Shown in pieces: positions 8,098-18,362 of a stretch of DNA of 35,167 bases. Under the pieces are notes generated by a model, which did not search any database, was not told the origin of the DNA, and saw nothing but the letters and a program-made list of their open reading frames with translations. How positions within the stretch are numbered: position 1 is the stretch's first letter; every line of letters starts with the position of its first letter. Origin of the DNA: Nocardia otitidiscaviarum NBRC 14405 (GTDB taxonomy: Bacteria; Actinomycetota; Actinomycetes; Mycobacteriales; Mycobacteriaceae); assembly GCF_000308635.1 (NCBI RefSeq), contig NZ_BAGD01000110.1, positions 1 to 35,167 of the forward strand, in the 5' to 3' direction. The position numbers and the translations under genes were made by a program.

Positions 8098-11000
8098 GCC
8101 AGCTCCTCGATCGTCAGGTGCGGGTCGCTGGCGATGGTGGTGAGCAGTCGCCGCATGGCGGCACCGATCTCGGCGATCTTCGCCAGATCGAAGACGTCGC
8201 ACAGATAGCCTATTCGGACGCGCAGTTCACTTCCCGGTTCCACGGTGACGGTCAGCGGGTAGTGGGCGGCGTCGGTGACTTCCAGTCGCGCACCGGTCAC
8301 GCCATCGACGGCGGCGGCCGCCGCGCTGAGCTGTTCGGTGTCCACCGGATAGGACTCGAAGGCGAGAACGGTATCGAACAGCGGGTCGCGGAACCCGGCG
8401 GCGGTGTGGATCTCGGTGAGGCCCAGCTGATGATGCTCGATCAGCTCCGCCTGCTCGGCCTGCACCGCCCGCAGTAGGTCCGCCACGGACGTGCCCGCCA
8501 CGATGCGCACCCGTACCGGCACGGTGTTGATACACAGTCCGACAATCGATTCCACGCCGGGCACCGTGGCCGGGCGGCCCGAGACGGTAGCACCGAACAC
8601 CACGTCGTCGCGTCCGAGTGCGCGCCCCAGCTGGATCGCCCAGGTCACCTGCAGCACGGTGTTGACGGTGACCCCGAGTTCCGCGGCGGTGACGCCGAGT
8701 GCGGTGGTGGTCGCCGCATCGAGGGACCACCGGTGATCCGCCGTCGTGACCGCGCTGTCGTGGCTCCGGATCCCCGGGGCGACCAACGTCGGCGCGCGCA
8801 CGCCGTCCAGCGCCCGTCGCCAGGCTCGCGTCGCGACGACCGTATCTCGCCCGTGGTTCCAGGCGAGGTAGTCGCGGAAAGTGCCCAGCGGGGCAGGCAG
8901 CGACTCGTCGGTGGCGTAGAGCGCCAGCAGATCACGCAGCACCAGTGGGACGGACCAGCCGTCGAGCAGGATGTGGTGATACGTCACCACCAGAACGTGC
9001 TCCGCGTCGGCGACGCGGGCCAGCGTGAAGCGCAGCAGCGGCGGGTGGGCCGGATCGAATCGGCGCGCCCGCTCCCGCGCGGCCAGCTCCGCCAGGTCGT
9101 GCTCCGTGTGCAGGGCCACGTCCCGCCAGGGCAGTTCGACCGTCTCGGGCACCACTTGCCGGGGCGTGCCGGCGGTGTCGAAAACGAAGGCCGCGCGCAG
9201 GTTCGGGTACCGCTCGAGAACGCGCTGCCCGGCCTGCCGCAACCGGTCGCGGTCGATCGGCCCGCTCAGTCGCACGACCGTCTGCACGTTGTAGACGTCG
9301 GCGATATCGGTGTCTCCCGGCGCCGCGACGGTGGCGTGGAAGAGCAGACCGGATTGCAGCGGTGCGAGCGGCCACACCTCGGTGAGGCGCCCGTAGTCCC
9401 GCTCCCAGCCGAGGATGTCGACATGGCGCACCCGCACCAGCGGGAAATCCGACGGGGTGTGCCCGCCGGCGTCCGCGGCGCGCGTGTGCGTCGCGATCGC
9501 GTCGAGCGCGGTCACCCACAGTCGGGCCAGTTCCGACACCTCCGTTTCGTCGAGAAGTGTGCTGGGGTAGGCGAATCCCGCGTGCAGAGTCGGGCCCGCC
9601 ACGATCGCGTTCACTTCGAGCGCGGCCGCCGCGGGCAGATCCGGGTCGGGACGGGCGTCCGGTGTCGCGCACACCCCACCGTCCCGGTCCTCGACGCGGC
9701 CGAGGTAGTTGAAGGCGACCTGCCCGGGCATCGCGTCCGGAAGCTGTTCGGCCGTATCGGGATTGAGGTAGCGGAGCAGACCGTAGCCGATCCCGTGCTC
9801 GGGAACGGCGCGCAATTGCTCCTTGATCGCCTTGAGCGCCGTCCCGGTCGCGGCGGTCCCGGCCAGCGCCGCGTCGATGTCGAGGTCGCCGAGGTCGAGA
9901 CGCACCGGGTAGAGGGAGGTGAACCAGCCGACCGTGCGGGACAGGTCCGCACCCGGCGCGAGCTGCTCCGCGCGTCCATGACCTTCCAGCCGCAGCAGCG
10001 ACACCGGGGCGGCCGTGCCCCGCCCGGCTCGCCATGCCGCGAGGGCGACGGCCAGCGCGGCGATCAGGATTTCGTCGACCCCGGCGTGGAAGCGCGCGGT
10101 AGCGGTGCGCACCAGCGCCGCGGTGACCGTGTCGTCCACGGTGATGTCCACGGTCGCGAGGCGATCGGCGGTGTCGATGACGGGGTCGAGCGGCCGCACG
10201 GTCAGCGGCGGTTCGACCGTCGCGCAGACCCGCCGCCAGTGGGCGAGTTCGGCGATCCGGTCGGGTGCGTGCGCGGCGTCGAGCAGCGCGTGTGCCCAGC
10301 GGCGCATGGACGTGCCGACCGGCTCCAGCCGCGGCACGGCCCCCTGGGCGGCGGCCGCCAGCGCGGTGAACAGGTCGGGCAGCAGGATCCGCCAGGAGAC
10401 GCCGTCCACGGCGAGGTGGTGCGCGCAGATGATCAACCGGTCCGGTCCGCTCCCCTGTTCCGGGACGAGGTGGACGAACTGCACCATCACCCCGGCCGCG
10501 GGGTCGAGCCGGTCCAGCGCGGCGTCGACGGCCGTGGCGGTGAGCGTGCGCACGGCCTCCGAGTCGGCGGCGTCCACGGTGAGGTGCCGCACCGACTCCG
10601 CGGCCGCGAGCGCGCCCACCGGTTCGGTCCGGAAGCGCCATTCACCGGACTCGTCGCGGAACAGCCTGGCGCGCAACATATCGTGGCGGTCGATGAGCGC
10701 CGTGGCGGCGGCGACCACATCGTCGTGACCGGTGTGCGCGGGCAGTTCGACGGTCAGTGTCTGGTTGACCCGGCGGAAGCCGCCGCCGCGTTCGGTCAGC
10801 CACCGCACGACGGGCGTGAGCGGGATGTCACCGACACCGCCGCCCGGAAGTTCCGGCAACGCGTTCGGCACGTCGGCGTCGCTGCCCAGCAGCCTTGCGA
10901 CAGAAGCGATCCCGGCGACCGTGCGGTTCTCGAAGATCTCGCGCGGGGTGACGTGCAGGCCGCGAGCGCGCGCCCGGGCGGCGAGTTGGATGGAGATGAT

Positions 11001-14000
11001 GCTGTCACCCCCGAGCGCGAAGAACGAGTCGTCCACGCCCGGCCGGTCGACGCCGAGCACTTCGGCGAAGAGGTCTGCCACCAGATGTTCGACCGGGGTG
11101 CGCGGAGTGCGGTCCGAGCGCGGGGCCGGGACCGGATCAGGAAGCGCCGACAGATCCAGTTTGCCGTTGCCGGTCAGTGGGATCGCGTCGACCGGCACGA
11201 TGGCAGCCGGTCGCAAGTACACCGGAAGGCGCTCCGCGAGGTGGGCTTCCAGTACGTCCACGATGGGCGTGGCTGTCGGAACGGCCACCACGTAGGCGAT
11301 CAACCCAGCGGCCCCGGAAGGAGCGGTGCGGACCACGGCGACCGCCCGCGACACCGACTCGTGTTCCAGCAGTACGGCTTCGACCTCACCCGGCTCGATG
11401 CGATAGCCGCGAATCTTCACCTGGTGATCGGCGCGGCCGAGGTATTCGAGCTGTCCGTCGGCATTCCAGCGCGCCAGATCGCCGGTGCGATACAGGCGAG
11501 CGCCGGGCGCACCGATCGGATCGGCCACGTAACGTTCGGCGGTGGTCGCCGGGCGAGCATGGTAGCCACGGGCGAGTTGGACGCCGGACAGATAGAGCTC
11601 ACCCCGGACACCCACCGGAGTCGGTCGCAGCCGGGAATCCAGCACGCGCACGGTCATTCCCGGCAGGCCACGGCCGATCACACTGGCCCGCGTCGACTCG
11701 GCGTGTGCCCGCCCCACCACGAAGTGGGTGGCGTGCACGGTCGCCTCGGTGATGCCGTACAGATTCGAAATCCGGGTTTCCCCGCCCGGATCGGTGTCGT
11801 ACCACGCCCGCAGCCGTCGCGGGTCCACCGCTTCGCCACCGAGCACGATCTGCCGCAGCGCCGGTGCGGCGGTGCGACCGAAACCGGAGTCCAGCAGTGC
11901 CGAGAAGGCCGACGGGGTCTGGCTCAGCACAGTGACGCGCTCACGGGCAAGCAGTTCGGCGAACTCGCCGGGCGACCGTGTCAGTCCGTCCTCCACGATG
12001 ACGAGCGTGCCGCCGCCGGACAGCGCGCCCCACAGCTCCCACACCGAGAAGTCGAAGGTGTGCGAGTGGAACATGGTCCACACATCGGTGTGATCGGCGT
12101 CGACCAGGGTTCGGGCGGCGGTGATCATGCCGACCACATTGCGATGGGTGACGCACACCCCCTTCGGGCGGCCGGTGGAGCCCGAGGTGTAGAGCACGTA
12201 GGCGGTATCGTCCGGCCGTGGCGGCAGCGGAACACGATCGGCCGCCGCCGGCGTCTCTCCGTTTCGTGCCGACCCACCTACCCGGTCGCGCCCGGCAGCT
12301 GCCGAGCCGTCGTGGGCTCCCGTGCCGGCGGAATCCTGCGCGGCGGCTATTTCTCCGGCCCCGTCGAGAACCACCTGCGGCAGCCCGTGCGCGGGTAGCG
12401 CGGCGTGATCGGTTACGGAGGTGACGACGCAGGCCGGATCGGTTTCGGCGAGTACGAATTCCAGGCGTCGCGTCGGATCGCCCGGATCCAGCGGTACGTA
12501 CCCCGCCCCGGATTCGAGCACGCCGAGCAGCGCCACGATCAGTTCGACGGAGCGTGAGACACCGACGGCCACCAGCGATCCGGCTCCGACGCCGCGGACG
12601 GCGAGGGCCTGCGACAGCGCCGCGACGGCCGCACCGAGGGCGCGGTAGGTCAGGGTGCGGTCCCCGCAGCGCACCGCGACGGCGTCGCCGCGCGCGGCAA
12701 CCTGGGTGCGAAAGAGGTCGACCAGGGTCGCTTCCGGCAGCCGCACGGCCGGACGCTGCCAGTCCCGCAGCACGCGAAGCCGCTCCGCGTCGTCGAGCGC
12801 CTCGATGTCGGACACCGCGGTCGCCGGATTCGCGGCGAGCGCCTCCAGTACCCGGGCGAACCGCTCACCCAGACGCACCACGGTGGCCTCGTCGATCAGA
12901 TCCGGCCGCCAGCCGGTGAGCAGGTGCAGCCGGTCGGTCTGCCGAACGGTCAGCGTGAGCGGGTAGTGCGTTGCCTCCCGGGAGCGCACACCGGTGATGG
13001 CGAGGTCGGCGTAGGCGAGGGCGTCCGCGCGCAGCTGTGCCGCGTCGACCGGATAGGACTCGACGACCACGAGGGTGTCGAACAGTCCGGTCTCGCCGAA
13101 GCCGGTCTGCGCACCGATCTCGGGCAGGCCCAGGTGATGGTGCGCCGTGAGCCCGAACTGTTCCCGCTGCACGCGGCGCAGCAGTGCGCCCACGGACTCC
13201 CCCGGCAGCAGACGAATCCGCACCGGGATCGTATTGATGAACAGCCCCACCATGTTCTCGACGCCCGCGAGTTCGGCTGGACGACCCGAGACCGTGGTAC
13301 CGAAAACGATGTCGGTGCGATCGACGGTGCGCGACAACAGAATCGCCCACGCTGCCTGGACGACGGTGTTGACGGTCACCTCGAGCTCGGATGCCAGGCG
13401 GTGCACCGCACGGGTCCGGCCCCCGTCGAGGTCGAACGCCCGCTCCCGGGGCAGGGCCGCGGGGGCTGGCGCGGTGGCGTCGCCCGTGAGCAGTGTCGGC
13501 TCCGCGAGCTCCGCCAGCGCCCGCGCCCATGCCTGTCGGGAGGCCGAGTCGTCCTGTCGGGAACGCCATTCCACATAATGGCGGTACGGGCGCGGCGATT
13601 CGATCTCGAAACCGGCGCAACCGGCCATGATCTCGCGCAGCAGCAGCGGAATCGACCAGCCGTCGAGCAGCAGATGATGGCAGGTCACCGCGAATTCGGT
13701 GCGGCCGTCCGCGAGGCGGAGCAGCAGGAAGCGCAGCAGCGGCGGCGCGGTGAGATCGAACGGTGTGGTGCGGTCGGCGTCGAGCAGGCGGTCGTAGTCG
13801 TCGGCCGCCACCGTCAGGTCCACCTCATGCCACGGCAGGACCGCATCGCCGGTGACGATCTGGACCGGCGCGCCGTCGCTGGCGACCTCGAACGCGGTGC
13901 GCAGGTTGGCGTGTCGATCCAGCACGGCCGCGGCCGCGGAACGCAGCCGCGACGCGTCCACCGCGCCCTCCAGGCTGAGCACCAGTTGCACCGTGTACAC

Positions 14001-17000
14001 ATCCACCGTGCCCGGATCGAACAGGGCGTGGAACATCATGCCCGCCTGCAACGGCGTGACCGGCCATACCTCCCGCAGTGTCGGGTACCGCGCCTCCCAG
14101 GTATCGATATCGCCCTGGGAGAGGGCTGTCAGCGGGAAATCGGACGGGGTGTATCCGCCGCGGGTCCGCGGGTCCCGCGCATGCCGGGCCACGGCGGCGA
14201 GCGCCGCGCGCCAGAGCTCGACCAGTTCCGCACCGTCGGCGTCACCGAAAATGCCGCGCGCGTAACCGAAGCTGGTCACCAGGCGGTTGCCGAGAACGAT
14301 GGAGTCCACCTCGACCGCTCCCAGCGCGCCGCGGCGGGAGTCGGGACGGATGATCAGCCTGCCGAATTCGGTGGACGGCAGGAAGCCGATTCCGGCCAGT
14401 TCGGCGGGAATGTCGAGCCCGGTGATGTGCCCGAAGTAGTTGAACGAGATCTGGCCGGGCTCGCCCGACGGCAGCGCGGCGGCGGTGTCCGGGTTGAGGT
14501 GGCGGAGCAGACCGAAGCCGAAACCGTTGTGCGGCAACGCCCGCAGCTGTTCCTTGACGGCCTTGAGGGCGTGTCCCATGGCGGGTCCACCCGCGAAGGC
14601 GTCGTCGAGATCCACGCCGCTCAGGTCCAGTCGGGCCGGGACGATGGAGGTGAACCAGCCGACGGTGCGGGACAGTTCCGTCCCGGGTACCGCGTCCTGT
14701 TCGCGGCCGTGACCCTCCAGCCGCAGCAGTACCGTGCGTTCGTCCTCGTCGTGCCGGGCGCGCCAGCGTGTCACCGCCAGCGCGAGCGCCGTCAGCAGGG
14801 CGTCGGCGACCCGAGCCCGGTAGCGGTCGGGGATGGCGGTGAGCAGGGCCTCGGTATCGGCCTCGTCGAGTTCGACACTGGTGTGCGCCACCTCGGTGGC
14901 CATATCGAGGTGTGGGTCGAAGGGCCGGTCGCCGAACGATGGATCCGGGCCGGTCACGATCTCGCGCCAGCGCGGCAGTTCGGCGGTCACCGATTCGCTG
15001 TGCGCGGCGTCGACCAGCGCGTGCGCCCAGCGACGCATGGACGTACCCACCGCGGGCAGCCGAGGCGTGGTGCCCGCGGCGACGGCCGCCCAGGCGGCGA
15101 TGAAATCGGGCAGCAGGATGCGCCAGGAGACGCCGTCGACGGCGATATGGTGCGCGGCGATGATGAGCAGGCCGGGGGCGGTCGCCGAATCCGGTGTCAG
15201 CCAGACGAATCGCAGCACCTCGCCGGTGGACGGGTCGATGCGGTCGACGGCCCGGTTCACCTCGGCCGTGGCCAGGGCCAGCAGGTCGTCGTGTCCGAGA
15301 TCGGCGGCGTGCTCCACCCGGTGGATGCGGGAGTCCACGTCGACGCTCCCGGGTGGGGTCACCAGCACGCGCCAGTCGCCGGAGTCGTCGCGGTAGAGGC
15401 GCGAGCGCAGCATGTCGTGGTGGTCGACCACCGCCGTGACGGTGGACACCAGTGCGGCGCGGTCGATTCCGGCGGGCAGTTCGAGGGTCATGGACTGGCA
15501 GAAGCGGTCGAAGGTGCCGCCGCGCTCGACCAGGAACCGGATGACCGGCGTGAGCGGCAGTTCGCCGACACCACCGCCCGGCAGCTCGGCGAGCGGTGGA
15601 ACCTCCTCCACACCGGCGGTTTCGGCGATGGCCGCCAGCCGGGCGACGGTGCGGTGTTCGTACACCTGCTGCGCGGTGACGGCGACGCCGCGCGCCCGTG
15701 CCCGGGAGACCAGCAGAATGGACATGATGCTGTCGCCGCCGAGCGCGAAGAAGGATTCGTCGACGCCGATGCCGTCGCGCCCGAGCACCTCGGCATAGGC
15801 TGCGGCCAGGGCGGTTTCGGTCTCGGTACGCGGAGCACGGAAGGCCACCGGCTCGACGTCGGGGACGGGCAGCGCCGTGCGGTCCACCTTGCCGGAACGG
15901 TTCACCGGGAACTCGGCGAGCCCGATGATCGACGCGGGCACCAGGTGCCGGGGCAGCAGTTCGCGCAATCGCCGGCCCAGGGCGGCGGTGTCGATGCGGT
16001 GACCGGCGGCCGGGGTGACATAGGCGACCAGTCGGCCACCGGAATCGCCGCCGTGCGCGACCGCGACCGCCTGTGCCACGGATTCCTGTGCGGTGAGCGC
16101 TGCTTCGAGTTCACCGAGTTCGATGCGGACACCGCGCAACTTCACCTGGAAGTCGGCGCGGCCGAGGTATTCCAGCTCGCCGCGTCCGGTCGAGCGCACG
16201 ATATCGCCGGTGCGGTACAGGCGCTGGCCGGGACCGCCGAAGGGGTCGGCGACGAAACGGGCCGCGGTGAGCGCGGCGCGGCGTACATAGCCGCGGGCGA
16301 GGGTCGCGCCGCCGAGGTACAGCTCGCCCGGTAGGCCGGTCGGCACGGGGCGCAGGCAGGCGTCGAGCACGTGGGCGCGGACGCCCCACGCGGGTGCGCC
16401 GATCGGCACCGCGGCGGTGTCGTGCTCGCCGACGGCATGCCGAGTGACGGCGATGGTCGCCTCGGTCGGGCCGTAGAGATTGTCGACGTGCGCGCCCGGT
16501 GCGACGGTGGGCAGGGTGGCGGCGAGGGCGGGGGTGAGCGCCTCACCGGCGAGCAGCACCCGGTGCACGCTCGGTGCCAGCGGTGCGGGCACGGCGCGCC
16601 GGTGCGCGGTGAGCGTGGACGGTGTGAACTGCACCGTGGTGACGTCGTATTCGCTGATGGTGCGGGCCAATTCGGCCGGGTCGCCGTACCCGCCGGACCC
16701 GTCGATCACCAGTCGCGCCCCGGTGGTGAACGGCCACAGCACTTCCCAGGCCGAAACGTCGAAGGTCAACGCGGTCTTGCGCACCACCGCGTCGGTATCG
16801 TCCAGCGGGTGCAGCCGCCGCATCCAGGCGAGGTGGATACGGACGGCGTCATGGGTGACGCCCACGCCCTTGGGTTCGCCGGTGGAGCCGGAGGTGAACA
16901 GCACGTAGGCGAGGTGGTCCGGACGCAGCGGGGCGACGCGGTCGGCATCGGTAATGGTGGTGTCCGATTCGCCCGCGAGGTCGAGTTCGTCGATGTGGAT

Positions 17001-18362
17001 GACGCGGACACCGGCCGGGGCCTCGAATCCGGCCGCCCGCGTGGTGAGTACGCAGGTCGGGCGCGCGATGTCGAGGGTGCGGGCGTGCCGGGCACGCGGG
17101 TGTTCCGGATCGAGCGGCAGATACGCGGCACCCGTCGCCACCACCGCGTGGACCGCGAGGATCTGTTCCAGCGAGGGGCCGATCGCGAGGCCCACCAGCT
17201 GTTCCGGCCCGGCTCCCAGGGCGATCAGCCTGCGCGCCAGCCGATTCGAGTCGCGGTGCAGCTGCGCGTAGGTCACCCGGGTGTCGGACCCGACGAGCGC
17301 GATCGCCTCCGGTGAGCGGGTCGCCTGCGCGGCGAAGAAATCGGCGAGAGTGGCGGGGGTAGCGCTCTCGGTCGGGGGTTCGTCGCCGATGAGGTGGTCG
17401 ATCTCGTCCGGCGTGGCGATATCCACCCGCGCGATGGGCGTGTGCGGCGCGTGGGCCAGCCGCCCCAGCAGTCGGCCGAAGCGGTCTCGGTGGGAGCGCG
17501 GTGCGCCGGGAACGGCGATCCGCCAACCGCCTTCCGCCCGATCGTCCACGCATACGATGAAGGCGTCCCCGCTCCCGGACCACGCCGAAATCCGTACCGC
17601 CTCGATCCCGTCGGCAGCCGAGCCGCCCAGCATGCGCACGGCCAGCGGCCACCGCCCGTGCACCGGCGCGTCCGGCCACGGCTCGTCGATATCCGGGAGA
17701 TAGCGGTGCCTGCGCGCCTTGCGCAGCTCCCGCCCCACCAGTCGGGCAATGGCATCGAACCCCGCCCCCGGCGGCACCGGAATACGCAGCGGCACAGCGG
17801 TATCCCCGTTATCCAGTGCGACGACGACGGAATCCGCCATGGCGAGCCGAGCCCCGTACACCGCCAGCGCGGCCAGCACCACCGCCGGTGTGCCGCCCCC
17901 ACACGCACGCGCCAGCCTGGTGAGCTCCCGCGACCCATCCACGGCCACCCACAGCGGCGCGGCCGAATCGCCGAGCGTTGCCCCACCGAGCACCGTAGTC
18001 GCGGAACCACTGTCCGCCGCGGCGGGCGGGTTCGGCGCAGCGACGCGGCCGGACTCCTCTCTCGTGGGCTGACGCACGGTGACATCGCCTGTCGTGTGGG
18101 ATGTTCCCGGTGGCGATGGCCGCGTGGTCGCCCGGGGCTCGGTGCGGTGGTTCGCGAGCATCGCATCGTCCGCCGTCGCGGGCGGTGGCGCGGGGAGAGG
18201 TTCGGGGCGGGCGGCGGTGGCGAGGGCGTGTTCCCAGTACTCGCGGTCGGCGGCCCAAGCGCCGGATTCGCGGTATCGGCGTTCGTCTTCCCAGCGGTCG
18301 GCGGACCCGCCGAACGGCGGGGTGGGCTCGGCGGTCGCACCGCTCAGGTCAGCGATAGTCAT
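8094..18362 (-). CDS. NRPS1: half-C, A-PCP-E, C-A-PCP-E, C
   Basis: NRPS of 3422 aa. Domains: truncated EntF-like C domain, C-lobe only, 20-325; A1 335-835 (FTSGSTG); PCP1 840-915 (GGDS, Ser878); E1 930-1395 (HHIAVDG 1071-1077, EGHGRE, RTVGWFTS); C 1425-1855 (HHLLLDG from 1562); A2 1878-2408; PCP2 2425-2490 (Ser2454); E2 2505-2960 (HHLAVDG from 2648, EGHGRA); C 2990-3422 (HHILLDG from 3129). The A1 pocket reads about D-V-W-Q-L-A-L-I-A-K (nearest to serine codes, weak). The A2 pocket reads D-F-W-S-V-G-L-V-H-K (threonine-like). The E domains imply that both residues become D. A2 has a roughly 45-residue Gly/Ala/Asp-rich insert (2001-2045) just before the P-loop. The ATG start lies 14 nt inside the upstream dehydrogenase gene and has its own AAGGA 4 nt upstream. 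The last C domain has no A-PCP after it. Confidence 0.96.
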   Translation of the reverse strand: MTIADLSGATAEPTPPFGGSADRWEDERRYRESGAWAADREYWEHALATAARPEPLPAPPPATADDAMLANHRTEPRATTRPSPPGTSHTTGDVTVRQPTREESGRVAAPNPPAAADSGSATTVLGGATLGDSAAPLWVAVDGSRELTRLARACGGGTPAVVLAALAVYGARLAMADSVVVALDNGDTAVPLRIPVPPGAGFDAIARLVGRELRKARRHRYLPDIDEPWPDAPVHGRWPLAVRMLGGSAADGIEAVRISAWSGSGDAFIVCVDDRAEGGWRIAVPGAPRSHRDRFGRLLGRLAHAPHTPIARVDIATPDEIDHLIGDEPPTESATPATLADFFAAQATRSPEAIALVGSDTRVTYAQLHRDSNRLARRLIALGAGPEQLVGLAIGPSLEQILAVHAVVATGAAYLPLDPEHPRARHARTLDIARPTCVLTTRAAGFEAPAGVRVIHIDELDLAGESDTTITDADRVAPLRPDHLAYVLFTSGSTGEPKGVGVTHDAVRIHLAWMRRLHPLDDTDAVVRKTALTFDVSAWEVLWPFTTGARLVIDGSGGYGDPAELARTISEYDVTTVQFTPSTLTAHRRAVPAPLAPSVHRVLLAGEALTPALAATLPTVAPGAHVDNLYGPTEATIAVTRHAVGEHDTAAVPIGAPAWGVRAHVLDACLRPVPTGLPGELYLGGATLARGYVRRAALTAARFVADPFGGPGQRLYRTGDIVRSTGRGELEYLGRADFQVKLRGVRIELGELEAALTAQESVAQAVAVAHGGDSGGRLVAYVTPAAGHRIDTAALGRRLRELLPRHLVPASIIGLAEFPVNRSGKVDRTALPVPDVEPVAFRAPRTETETALAAAYAEVLGRDGIGVDESFFALGGDSIMSILLVSRARARGVAVTAQQVYEHRTVARLAAIAETAGVEEVPPLAELPGGGVGELPLTPVIRFLVERGGTFDRFCQSMTLELPAGIDRAALVSTVTAVVDHHDMLRSRLYRDDSGDWRVLVTPPGSVDVDSRIHRVEHAADLGHDDLLALATAEVNRAVDRIDPSTGEVLRFVWLTPDSATAPGLLIIAAHHIAVDGVSWRILLPDFIAAWAAVAAGTTPRLPAVGTSMRRWAHALVDAAHSESVTAELPRWREIVTGPDPSFGDRPFDPHLDMATEVAHTSVELDEADTEALLTAIPDRYRARVADALLTALALAVTRWRARHDEDERTVLLRLEGHGREQDAVPGTELSRTVGWFTSIVPARLDLSGVDLDDAFAGGPAMGHALKAVKEQLRALPHNGFGFGLLRHLNPDTAAALPSGEPGQISFNYFGHITGLDIPAELAGIGFLPSTEFGRLIIRPDSRRGALGAVEVDSIVLGNRLVTSFGYARGIFGDADGAELVELWRAALAAVARHARDPRTRGGYTPSDFPLTALSQGDIDTWEARYPTLREVWPVTPLQAGMMFHALFDPGTVDVYTVQLVLSLEGAVDASRLRSAAAAVLDRHANLRTAFEVASDGAPVQIVTGDAVLPWHEVDLTVAADDYDRLLDADRTTPFDLTAPPLLRFLLLRLADGRTEFAVTCHHLLLDGWSIPLLLREIMAGCAGFEIESPRPYRHYVEWRSRQDDSASRQAWARALAELAEPTLLTGDATAPAPAALPRERAFDLDGGRTRAVHRLASELEVTVNTVVQAAWAILLSRTVDRTDIVFGTTVSGRPAELAGVENMVGLFINTIPVRIRLLPGESVGALLRRVQREQFGLTAHHHLGLPEIGAQTGFGETGLFDTLVVVESYPVDAAQLRADALAYADLAITGVRSREATHYPLTLTVRQTDRLHLLTGWRPDLIDEATVVRLGERFARVLEALAANPATAVSDIEALDDAERLRVLRDWQRPAVRLPEATLVDLFRTQVAARGDAVAVRCGDRTLTYRALGAAVAALSQALAVRGVGAGSLVAVGVSRSVELIVALLGVLESGAGYVPLDPGDPTRRLEFVLAETDPACVVTSVTDHAALPAHGLPQVVLDGAGEIAAAQDSAGTGAHDGSAAAGRDRVGGSARNGETPAAADRVPLPPRPDDTAYVLYTSGSTGRPKGVCVTHRNVVGMITAARTLVDADHTDVWTMFHSHTFDFSVWELWGALSGGGTLVIVEDGLTRSPGEFAELLARERVTVLSQTPSAFSALLDSGFGRTAAPALRQIVLGGEAVDPRRLRAWYDTDPGGETRISNLYGITEATVHATHFVVGRAHAESTRASVIGRGLPGMTVRVLDSRLRPTPVGVRGELYLSGVQLARGYHARPATTAERYVADPIGAPGARLYRTGDLARWNADGQLEYLGRADHQVKIRGYRIEPGEVEAVLLEHESVSRAVAVVRTAPSGAAGLIAYVVAVPTATPIVDVLEAHLAERLPVYLRPAAIVPVDAIPLTGNGKLDLSALPDPVPAPRSDRTPRTPVEHLVADLFAEVLGVDRPGVDDSFFALGGDSIISIQLAARARARGLHVTPREIFENRTVAGIASVARLLGSDADVPNALPELPGGGVGDIPLTPVVRWLTERGGGFRRVNQTLTVELPAHTGHDDVVAAATALIDRHDMLRARLFRDESGEWRFRTEPVGALAAAESVRHLTVDAADSEAVRTLTATAVDAALDRLDPAAGVMVQFVHLVPEQGSGPDRLIICAHHLAVDGVSWRILLPDLFTALAAAAQGAVPRLEPVGTSMRRWAHALLDAAHAPDRIAELAHWRRVCATVEPPLTVRPLDPVIDTADRLATVDITVDDTVTAALVRTATARFHAGVDEILIAALAVALAAWRAGRGTAAPVSLLRLEGHGRAEQLAPGADLSRTVGWFTSLYPVRLDLGDLDIDAALAGTAATGTALKAIKEQLRAVPEHGIGYGLLRYLNPDTAEQLPDAMPGQVAFNYLGRVEDRDGGVCATPDARPDPDLPAAAALEVNAIVAGPTLHAGFAYPSTLLDETEVSELARLWVTALDAIATHTRAADAGGHTPSDFPLVRVRHVDILGWERDYGRLTEVWPLAPLQSGLLFHATVAAPGDTDIADVYNVQTVVRLSGPIDRDRLRQAGQRVLERYPNLRAAFVFDTAGTPRQVVPETVELPWRDVALHTEHDLAELAARERARRFDPAHPPLLRFTLARVADAEHVLVVTYHHILLDGWSVPLVLRDLLALYATDESLPAPLGTFRDYLAWNHGRDTVVATRAWRRALDGVRAPTLVAPGIRSHDSAVTTADHRWSLDAATTTALGVTAAELGVTVNTVLQVTWAIQLGRALGRDDVVFGATVSGRPATVPGVESIVGLCINTVPVRVRIVAGTSVADLLRAVQAEQAELIEHHQLGLTEIHTAAGFRDPLFDTVLAFESYPVDTEQLSAAAAAVDGVTGARLEVTDAAHYPLTVTVEPGSELRVRIGYLCDVFDLAKIAEIGAAMRRLLTTIASDPHLTIEELA

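Noticed and set aside
8733..12398. Plus-strand open frame of over 1200 codons opposite NRPS1 (similar ones at 12924-16334, 20499-23000 and 24113-26041)
   Set aside because: All lie antisense to well-supported domains and have no recognisable fold or start region; they are codon-bias shadows.
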